In this document: in pieces, positions 1-5,603 of the stretch
How positions within the stretch are numbered: position 1 is the stretch's first letter
How the letters are laid out: each line of letters starts with the position of its first letter
Source: Bacillota bacterium
Lineage (GTDB): Bacteria; Bacillota; Bacilli; Bacillales; Cytobacillaceae
Reading direction: 5' to 3'
Assembly (NCBI GenBank): GCA_030705745.1
Contig: JAUZPT010000121.1
Coordinates: 1-7,819, forward strand
DNA: 7,819 nucleotides
Notes under the pieces: model-generated
What the model saw: only the letters and a program-made list of their open reading frames with translations
Told to the model about the DNA's origin: nothing
The model's database searches: none
Translations under genes and position numbers: made by a program

Positions 1-1928
1 TCTGCTTCGTCCCAGGTGACGGTGTAGCCGTGGCCTTTGGCACAAAAGATGGAGGAGGAGGTGTACTCCGGATCTGCATCTTTGTTGTAATTACGATTAT
101 GGATAATTTCCTCCTCGTTATAGCAACGGTCGTAGCCGCCAAAGACGAGGGTGATGGAGCCTTTTCCTTGCGTAAAGGATGCAAGGGTCGTGCTATAATT
201 CTTGAATGTGGCGACGGGGACTCTTCCTGTTACCACAGCTGTGTCGCCCGTTGTTTGTGGAGGGTCAAAGGTGCCGCAAGCTGTTTGCAAATCTGCCAAA
301 ACCCGTCCGAGCTGGTGCAGTTCGACTTTTATTTTTACATCGTAAAATGGCTCCAGAAGAACATTCACTGCTTTTTCAAGTCCCTGTCGCAAAGCACGAA
401 GTGTTGCTTCTCGAAAATCTCCTCCACTTGTGTGCTTGTTATGGGCCCGGCCGGTAAGAAGGGTTACCTTTATGTCAGTGAGCGGTGAGCCGGTCAAGAT
501 TCCGTGGTGATCACGCTCAAAAAGATGCTGGCGGACGAGGTTCTGGTAGCCAATAGGCAAATCATCTGCATGGCATGCATTTTCAAACGAAATTCCGCTA
601 TTTGGCAGCCCTGGCTCCAGTTTTACGTGTACTTCCGCATAATGGCCCAGCGGTTCAAAATGTCCGCATCCAGTAACGCTGCTCTCGATTGTTTCTTTGT
701 ATAAAATTTCAGGATCCGCAAATGAAACAGAAAGCAGAAAGCGTTCCTTTATTATTCTTTGAAGAACCTCGAGCTGGATTGTTCCCATCACCTGAATGGT
801 GATTTGCTGTAAATGCTCCTCCCAGGTGACGTTTAGCGAGGGGTCTTCGGCATCCAAAATATGAAAATGCTTTAAAACATCCTTTGGGTGGATTGATTGA
901 TCAAAAATCACTTTTGATTTCAGAGCAGGTACTACCTCATAAGCTGCATTATCCTTTAAGGAACCAAGCCCATCTCCGGCTTCGGCCTGTGTTAGGCCGA
1001 CCACGGCAAAAAGGTCTCCTGCGTTCACTTCATCTGTAGTTTTGTATTTGTTTCCATTGTAAAGGCGAATTTGCGTCACTTTTTCCCGCGTTTCTTCTTT
1101 TCCATACGTGATTTCATCCCGAACCTTCAAGCTTCCCTTCAGAGCTTTCATAAACGTTTGCCTCGTGCCGTTTTCATCATAGCGAATTTTATAAACCCGG
1201 GCGGCAAACGATTCATCTCTGGAATAATCCGTTATCGTCAAGCGATCCATTTTTTCCAAAAATTCAATGACTCCCTGATCCTGAAGAGCTGAGCCTGTCA
1301 TTACAAGAAATATCCTTCTTTCCTTCAGCAACGAAATCATCGTGTTCAGCCAAAAATCCACGTCATAATTATCGTCCATAAACCTGTCAAGAAGCACTTC
1401 ATCGCGTTCGGCAAGCCATTCGACCAGCTCCTCGCTCAATTCATCATGTCCAAATGAATCGGTGATATCGTAAGCGTCACCCGTAAAATGTGCCGAAATC
1501 TCACTAAGCACACCGGGCACATCTGCGCCGACACGATCTGTTTTATTAATATAGAAGAAAGTCGGAATGCGATACTTTTTAAGCGTTTGCCAAACGGTTT
1601 CCGTATGTCCTTGAATGCCTTCAACTGCACTCAGAAGGATTATCGCATAGTCCATCACCTGAATCGATCGTTCCATTTCTGGAGAAAAATCGACATGTCC
1701 TGGTGTATCAATCAAATGATAAAGTGAATCATTGTACGAAAACATTGCTTGATCAGCAAATACCGTAATGCCTCTTTCTTTTTCGATATCGTGGCTATCC
1801 AGGAATGTATCCTTATGATCTACCCGGCCCCGTTGCCGAATACTTTTCGTATGATAAAGCAATTGTTCGGAAAAAGTGGTTTTCCCGGCATCGACATGCG
1901 CTAGTATCCCAATTGTTTTCTTTTGCAT
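1..1928 (-). CDS. TetM/OtrA-like ribosomal-protection-type GTPase (EF-G family), C-terminus cut by window edge
   Basis: This is a translational GTPase of the EF-G/TetM family, expected to act on the ribosome in the cytoplasm. The reading frame stays open for 642 codons to the left edge; relatives are about 640-650 residues, so only a few residues should be missing. The G domain shows AHVDAGKT (10-17), RGIT (52-55), DTPGH (74-78, with the GTPase-activating His78), NKTD (128-131) and SAL (213-215). Domain II follows from about 236, domain III about 349-403, and domains IV and V after that. The ATG at 1928 has a GAGGTG ribosome binding site about 8 bases upstream. Tet(M), Tet(O) and OtrA release tetracycline from ribosomes. 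Here the segment matching the Tet(M) domain IV loop (YSPVSTPADF) reads GRAHNKHTSGGDF (493-505), so resistance is not assured. It may be a chromosomal relative with another translation role. The family assignment is firm; the phenotype is inference. Confidence 0.9.
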   Translation of the reverse strand, partial: MQKKTIGILAHVDAGKTTFSEQLLYHTKSIRQRGRVDHKDTFLDSHDIEKERGITVFADQAMFSYNDSLYHLIDTPGHVDFSPEMERSIQVMDYAIILLSAVEGIQGHTETVWQTLKKYRIPTFFYINKTDRVGADVPGVLSEISAHFTGDAYDITDSFGHDELSEELVEWLAERDEVLLDRFMDDNYDVDFWLNTMISLLKERRIFLVMTGSALQDQGVIEFLEKMDRLTITDYSRDESFAARVYKIRYDENGTRQTFMKALKGSLKVRDEITYGKEETREKVTQIRLYNGNKYKTTDEVNAGDLFAVVGLTQAEAGDGLGSLKDNAAYEVVPALKSKVIFDQSIHPKDVLKHFHILDAEDPSLNVTWEEHLQQITIQVMGTIQLEVLQRIIKERFLLSVSFADPEILYKETIESSVTGCGHFEPLGHYAEVHVKLEPGLPNSGISFENACHADDLPIGYQNLVRQHLFERDHHGILTGSPLTDIKVTLLTGRAHNKHTSGGDFREATLRALRQGLEKAVNVLLEPFYDVKIKVELHQLGRVLADLQTACGTFDPPQTTGDTAVVTGRVPVATFKNYSTTLASFTQGKGSITLVFGGYDRCYNEEEIIHNRNYNKDADPEYTSSSIFCAKGHGYTVTWDEA

Positions 1929-2124
1929 CTTTATAACACCTCATGCTAGTAGTTTATCATGAAAAGAAAGATTGGAGATATGTGCCGTGGCCGTATTATT
2001 TTTGAGTTTTTAGAATCTAATGCCTTTAAAAAACACTGACTTTTAAAAAAAAAGCAGTAGAGAAGGCATGGAAAGAGAAGATTTAACACATACTTCGAGG
2101 AGAAAATCATTTGGGCAAAATAAC

Positions 2125-2149
2125 GTTAAGGCTGGCAGGGATTGGGTAA
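2125..2149 (+). promoter_or_regulatory. Weak candidate sigma-B-type promoter upstream of the GNAT gene
   Basis: GTTAAG (2125-2130) and GGGTAA (2144-2149) are separated by 13 bases. The Bacillus general-stress consensus is GTTTAA, 12-15 bases, GGGWAW, so the -10 fits fully and the -35 fits at four of six bases. The start point would lie about 50 bases before the ATG at 2206. I see no clear sigma-A promoter for this gene. The rest of the 1929-2205 gap is AT-rich, including a run of nine A at 2045-2053, and holds no gene that I can support. I also found no confident promoter for the leftward GTPase gene in it. The match may be chance. Confidence 0.25.
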
Positions 2150-2205
2150 AGTAGATTGTAAAGGTTGAATTTACGCTGCAGAATTTGATTCAAAGGAGAG
2201 AAACT

Positions 2206-2781
2206 ATGCATTGGTATGAAAAGCTCAATCAATATTTTCCTGTGGAAGAAATGAAATCGCAGGAACATATGGAGACATTGTTAAAGGAGCACCCTGAAAT
2301 TTACCATAAAGATGAAGGTCCACATCATGTGTTGATGTACGTGGAGCTGGATCATTTTGTTTTTATCGATTATTTGTTTGTTTCGAACAAGTCTAGGGGC
2401 CAAGGATTGGGACACAAATTGCTTGAAAAAATGAAACAAAAAGAAAAGCCAATTATTCTCGAGGTGGAACCGATTAATTACGAGGATACTGATACGGAAA
2501 AACGCCTTCGTTTTTACAAGCGGGAAGGCTTTGGACACGCTCAATCGATAGGCTATAGAAGGCGTTCTCTGGCGACAAAGGAAGTTACGCCAATGGAGAT
2601 TTTATTCTGGGCACCGCACAATGAATCGGAAGAAATGATTTTTGAGGCGATGAAAGAAACGTATGAAAAAATCCATACGTTTAAGGACGAACAATTTTAC
2701 GGGGAATCGTATCAACCCGTTAAAGAAGTGTTAACATTCGAAGAAGATCATAACAATCCTGATTTGTTGAGGGATTTATAG
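2206..2781 (+). CDS. GNAT family N-acetyltransferase, 191 residues
   Basis: This is a cytoplasmic acetyl-CoA-dependent acyltransferase of the GNAT fold; its substrate is unknown. The acetyl-CoA-binding motif A is visible as IDYLFV followed by SRGQGLGHKLLEK, with the R-x-x-G-x-G signature RGQGLG at 64-69. The motif B region RLRFYKREGF is at 100-109. The last 80 residues are acidic and polar and extend beyond a minimal GNAT domain of about 145 residues. I chose the ATG at 2206 because AAAGGAG (2192-2198) sits seven bases upstream. An in-frame TTG at 2185 would place that ribosome binding site inside the gene. It is a single-gene unit: it points away from the GTPase gene and ends one base before palindrome copy A. 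A weak sigma-B-like promoter lies upstream. From memory it resembles uncharacterised acetyltransferases of the Bacillus cereus group. The fold is confident; the target is not known. Confidence 0.88.
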   Translation: MHWYEKLNQYFPVEEMKSQEHMETLLKEHPEIYHKDEGPHHVLMYVELDHFVFIDYLFVSNKSRGQGLGHKLLEKMKQKEKPIILEVEPINYEDTDTEKRLRFYKREGFGHAQSIGYRRRSLATKEVTPMEILFWAPHNESEEMIFEAMKETYEKIHTFKDEQFYGESYQPVKEVLTFEEDHNNPDLLRDL

Positions 2782-2782
2782 T

Positions 2783-2832
2783 AAAAGGTGACAGGCACCA
2801 TCCATTTTTCTGGATGGTGCCTGTCACCTTTT
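2783..2832 (+). terminator. Perfect 22-bp palindromic repeat, copy A, probable terminator
   Basis: The arms at 2783-2804 and 2811-2832 are perfectly complementary over 22 bp, around a six-base loop TTTTTC. The core is GTGACAGGCACCATCCA, flanked by A and T runs, so each strand gives a hairpin followed by a short T run. It begins one base after the stop codon of the acetyltransferase gene and is well placed to end its transcript. The stem is longer than most intrinsic terminators, and a nearly identical copy lies at 5547-5596, so it is better seen as a dispersed palindromic repeat that works as a terminator. The downstream T run is short (four), so termination strength is inferred. Confidence 0.8.
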
Positions 2833-2907
2833 GCAAAGTTCGAGGTGGTTAATACAAAAATGTGGGAATCTCCGCGCATTATGACAACTTTTTTAATGAT
2901 AGGAATC

Positions 2908-2942
2908 TATAATGAAGTTGTTTATAGGATAAAGGGAGGTTT
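2908..2942 (+). promoter_or_regulatory. Possible -10 element and strong ribosome binding site for the SGNH hydrolase
   Basis: A consensus TATAAT lies at 2908-2913. No good -35 stands at 16-18 bases; the nearest, ATGACA at 2881-2886, leaves a 21-base spacer, so the promoter is weak or factor-dependent. The ribosome binding site GGGAGG (2936-2941) is seven to eight bases before TTG at 2947 and is the main reason for choosing that start. Because copy A ends transcription from the left, this gene should need its own promoter. Confidence 0.35.
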
Positions 2943-2946
2943 TCAT

Positions 2947-3699
2947 TTGAAGAAATTGTTTAAATCTTTTCTGTTCCTTTTGATCGTCAGTTTAGTGTTT
3001 ACCACCTCGGCGTTTGCTAAAAGTGAACATGCCAAGAAGTCTCTCGTTGCATTAGGGGATTCGATTCCGTTTGGGTACAATCTTGAAGATGAGAATGCTC
3101 ATCCTTCGAGAGATGCATTTCCTTTCAAGATTGGCGATGAAGCCGATCTTCGCGTGCGTGATTTAGGAATACCAGGATTGAAGACAGATGGCCTGCTCAC
3201 TTTGCTGCAGCACGATCAGGAATTTCGTGAAGCAGTCAGACATGCAGACTATATCACTCTTAATATCGGAAACAATGATTTGCTTGCAGCGTTAAAACAG
3301 GCGTATGTGTCAAGCAACGGCAACCCGCAGCTTTTAAATTATTACTTGATGCAATACATCCAAAGCAGCAATGTTTTTGCGAATCTGTCCCAAATTGTTG
3401 CTGAAATTCGGCAGTTGACTAACGCACCGGTGCTCTTATACAACTTTTATAATCCATTCCAGTTGACGGATCCCCTGCATTATCTTGCTAAGAATGTACT
3501 TCCTGAGATTAATGGACAATTAAATGGATTTGTCGCATTGGCAAATTTACAGCTTCAAAACATAGTACTCGGCGATGCCTACACTGCCTTCGGTGAAAAT
3601 CAGGCAAAATATGTCCTTGCAAATGACATTCATCCTACACTTGCTGGACATACAAAGCTTGCAGAGGTGGGTTTACTGGCATTGGGACTAAAAAAATAA
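2947..3699 (+). CDS. Secreted SGNH/GDSL-family hydrolase (lipase/esterase type), TTG start
   Basis: This is an exported serine hydrolase of the SGNH/GDSL superfamily, which cleaves ester bonds in lipids, acylated polymers or similar substrates; the real substrate is unknown. Read from the TTG, the protein has 250 residues. Residues 1-24 form a classical signal peptide: MKKLFK, a hydrophobic stretch, then an AFA cleavage site. Block I is ALGDSIPFGY with nucleophile Ser39. Block II is in GIPG (74-77). Block III is GNNDLL, with oxyanion Asn110. Block V is DIHP, with Asp227 and His229 completing the triad. The set is complete, so it should be active. The frame stays open upstream to 2788, but that part reads through palindrome copy A and lacks a ribosome binding site, while TTG has GGGAGG at proper spacing. 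It resembles the Bacillus YpmR/LipC-type hydrolases in general layout, but I cannot assign orthology. Confidence 0.9.
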   Translation: MKKLFKSFLFLLIVSLVFTTSAFAKSEHAKKSLVALGDSIPFGYNLEDENAHPSRDAFPFKIGDEADLRVRDLGIPGLKTDGLLTLLQHDQEFREAVRHADYITLNIGNNDLLAALKQAYVSSNGNPQLLNYYLMQYIQSSNVFANLSQIVAEIRQLTNAPVLLYNFYNPFQLTDPLHYLAKNVLPEINGQLNGFVALANLQLQNIVLGDAYTAFGENQAKYVLANDIHPTLAGHTKLAEVGLLALGLKK

Positions 3700-3711
3700 T
3701 GCATAAAATAG

Positions 3712-3745
3712 AGAGCCAATCATCTTCGATTGGGTCTTTTTTTTT
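3712..3745 (+). terminator. Rho-independent terminator of the SGNH hydrolase gene
   Basis: Arms AGAGCCAATC (3712-3721) and GATTGGGTCT (3728-3737) pair over ten positions with one G-G mismatch, around a six-base loop. A run of nine T (3737-3745) follows. It starts 12 bases after the stop codon. Its shape is that of an ordinary terminator, unlike the two long palindromes nearby. Confidence 0.85.
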
Positions 3746-3942
3746 GAGAAGAAAAGACAGGAACACACACAAGTATTTAAAAAGAAGTTTGAGATGTTCA
3801 TGAATTTGGGAAAATAGAAGAAGCGAGTGAAAGGGCAAGCAAAAAAATCATTTCAACACTTTCGAATGGCTATTAATCAATACTTTCCAATGTAACTGGA
3901 TTGAATCTCCATAATTTTAGGGATTGAGGGAAACATAAAATA
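3746..3942. other. Intergenic stretch with no recognisable feature
   Basis: This AT-rich stretch lies between the hydrolase terminator and the yhcX promoter. I see no open frame with a ribosome binding site, no clear hairpin and no riboswitch-like element. The only notable signals of the 311-base gap are in its last 70 bases and are listed separately. Confidence 0.6.
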
Positions 3943-3972
3943 TTGAAAAAAGGGTATTAGGTTTTATGTAAT
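3943..3972 (+). promoter_or_regulatory. Candidate sigma-A promoter of yhcX
   Basis: TTGAAA (3943-3948) and TGTAAT (3967-3972) each match the consensus at five of six bases, with an 18-base spacer. Transcription would begin near 3979, leaving a leader of about 32 bases before ATG 4011. The ribosome binding site AAAAGGTG lies about seven bases before that ATG. The -10 lies inside the inverted repeat at 3963-3982. Confidence 0.5.
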
Positions 3973-3982
3973 TTTACATAAA
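3963..3982. promoter_or_regulatory. Inverted repeat overlapping the yhcX -10, probable operator
   Basis: TTTATGTAA (3963-3971) and TTACATAAA (3974-3982) form a perfect 9+9 inverted repeat with two central bases. It covers the candidate -10 and transcription start, the usual place for a repressor site. It is too AT-rich and lacks the T run needed for a terminator. I do not recognise the cognate regulator; it does not fit the Fur, CodY or TnrA box patterns that I know. Confidence 0.45.
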
Positions 3983-4010
3983 GTGTCAAACTTAGAAAAG
4001 GTGTGAGTAC

Positions 4011-5546
4011 ATGTCTGAGACAGATTTATCGAAATATGAAAAGAAAATAATCATTCGTAATATACGAATGGGGGATATAGATGCAATTATCGAGTTAGGA
4101 AGAGTTTGCTTCCCTAACATGGATCCATGGAAGAGAGAGCAATTAGTGAGTCATATTCGAATTTTCCCAGAAGGTCAGTTTTGTGTGGAATATGAGGATA
4201 AGATTGTCGCTTCCTGTTCGAGCCTCATTGTTAATTTTGATGAATATGATGATCAGCACACGTGGGACGTCATCACGGACAATGGGTACCTGACGAATCA
4301 TGACCCAGATGGACTTAATTTATACGGTGTTGAAGTGATGGTGGATCCGGGATACCGGCGCATGAAACTAGGGCATCGTCTTTACGAAGCGCGCAAGGAT
4401 CTCGCTGTTCGTTTAAATCTTGAAAGCATTATCATCGGCGGACGAATCCCATTTTACCACAAATACAAGGATGAAATGACGGCGCGAGAATATGTTTCAG
4501 CGGTTGAAAAGCATAGTATATATGATCCGGTGCTATCGTTCCAGCTTCTACAAGGATTTACAATTAAACGTATTAACACAAAATATCTCCCGGATGATAA
4601 GGCATCTGATTCTATGGCCACCTTGATGGAATGGAATAACATTGATTATCGTCCGAAGAGTAAGCGTATTTATCGAACATCATTTCCTGTTAGAATATGC
4701 ACGGTTCAGTACATGATGAAAAAAATTGATTCGTATGAGGATTTTGCTCGGCAAATCGAATATTATGTTGACGTCGCTGCCGATTTCGGATCAGATATTG
4801 CTGTATTTCCGGAATTAATAACAACCCAATTGATGTCATTTCTTGAAGAAAAACGGCCGGATCAGGCAGTTCGACGCCTGGCGACTTATACAGATCAATA
4901 CATAGAACTGTTTACACAGCTCGCTGTAAGATACAACGTGAATATTATTGGCGGATCGCACTTTGTGGAAGAAAATGGCGACATATATAATGTCGGATTT
5001 TTATTTCGCAGAGACGGCACAATCGAGAAACAGTCAAAGATACACGCGACTCCAAACGAGCGCAAGTGGTGGGGCATTGCAGAAGGAAATGATATTCATG
5101 TGTTTGACACTGATTGCGGAAAAATTGCGATCTTAATTTCGTACGACATCGAGTTTCCTGAGGTCGCCAGGATCGCGGTAGATAAGGGAGCAAACATCAT
5201 TTTCGTTCCATTTTGCACAGAGGATCGACAGGCTTACCTTCGTGTTCGGTACTGTGCCCAGGCGCGTGCAATTGAAAACCAAGTATATACATGTATCGCT
5301 GGAACCGTGGGCAATCTAACACACGTGGAAAACATGGATATTCAGTACGCACAATCAGGAATTTTCTCGCCCTCTGATTTTGAATTCGCACGAGATGGAA
5401 TTGTAGGAGAATGTGACGCAAATATTGATACGGTCGTTGTCGGCGACATCGACCTGGAGAAGCTGAGACGTTCACGAAACTCCGGTTCACTGCGCCAACT
5501 TCGCGATAGACGAAACGACTTGTACCGAGTTGAATGGAAAAATTGA
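4011..5546 (+). CDS. yhcX: YhcX-like fusion: N-terminal GNAT domain plus carbon-nitrogen hydrolase domain with Cys-to-Ser change
   Basis: This is a 511-residue cytoplasmic fusion protein. Residues about 12-190 form a GNAT domain with an acetyl-CoA-type segment at VDPGYRRMKLGHRLYEAR (111-128). Residues about 226-490 form a nitrilase-superfamily (CN hydrolase) domain. Length and layout match Bacillus subtilis YhcX (about 513 residues), of the nitrilase class that carries a RimI-like GNAT domain. Substrates of the family are unknown. The expected Glu is in FPELI (Glu268) and the Lys in SKIHATP (Lys343). The nucleophile motif, usually CYD followed by FPE, reads ILISYDIEFPE: residue 377 is Ser (codon TCG at 5139-5141), not Cys. 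If real, amidase activity should be lost or much changed, leaving a binding role or the acetyltransferase. All the rest of the fold looks intact, with no stop or frameshift. It has its own promoter and operator and ends at palindrome copy B. Confidence 0.92.
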   Translation: MSETDLSKYEKKIIIRNIRMGDIDAIIELGRVCFPNMDPWKREQLVSHIRIFPEGQFCVEYEDKIVASCSSLIVNFDEYDDQHTWDVITDNGYLTNHDPDGLNLYGVEVMVDPGYRRMKLGHRLYEARKDLAVRLNLESIIIGGRIPFYHKYKDEMTAREYVSAVEKHSIYDPVLSFQLLQGFTIKRINTKYLPDDKASDSMATLMEWNNIDYRPKSKRIYRTSFPVRICTVQYMMKKIDSYEDFARQIEYYVDVAADFGSDIAVFPELITTQLMSFLEEKRPDQAVRRLATYTDQYIELFTQLAVRYNVNIIGGSHFVEENGDIYNVGFLFRRDGTIEKQSKIHATPNERKWWGIAEGNDIHVFDTDCGKIAILISYDIEFPEVARIAVDKGANIIFVPFCTEDRQAYLRVRYCAQARAIENQVYTCIAGTVGNLTHVENMDIQYAQSGIFSPSDFEFARDGIVGECDANIDTVVVGDIDLEKLRRSRNSGSLRQLRDRRNDLYRVEWKN

Positions 5547-5596
5547 AAAAAGTGACAGGCACCATCCATTTTTCTGGATGGTGCCTGTCACTTTTT
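5547..5596. terminator. Perfect 22-bp palindromic repeat, copy B, bidirectional terminator
   Basis: Arms 5547-5568 and 5575-5596 pair perfectly over 22 bp around the loop TTTTTC, the same loop in the same orientation as copy A. It starts on the base after the yhcX stop codon and ends seven bases before the stop of the leftward gene at 5604, filling nearly the whole space between two convergent genes. T runs follow the stem on both strands (five T on plus, six on minus), so it should end both transcripts. It differs from copy A at one stem pair only, A-T here against G-C there. Confidence 0.87.
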
Positions 5597-5603
5597 ATTC
5601 TTT

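Noticed and set aside
11..831. Eleven-base direct repeat CCCAGGTGACG at 11-21 and 821-831
   Set aside because: Both copies lie in the GTPase gene and encode Val-Thr-Trp in different domains; this looks like chance plus codon choice.
2133..2147. TGGCAG followed by GGGTA as a sigma-54 promoter
   Set aside because: The -12 element lacks TTGC and no activator gene or enhancer site is visible.
2185..2205. An upstream TTG start for the GNAT gene
   Set aside because: It would put the AAAGGAG ribosome binding site inside the coding region and has no ribosome binding site of its own; ATG 2206 fits better.
3952..3957. GGGTAT as a sigma-B -10 before yhcX
   Set aside because: No GTTT-type -35 lies 12-15 bases upstream; the sigma-A pair at 3943 and 3967 is better.
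5197..5569. Minus-strand frames of 75 and 122 codons under the end of yhcX
   Set aside because: They are antisense shadows of the intact yhcX frame, run into palindrome copy B, and encode no recognisable motif.
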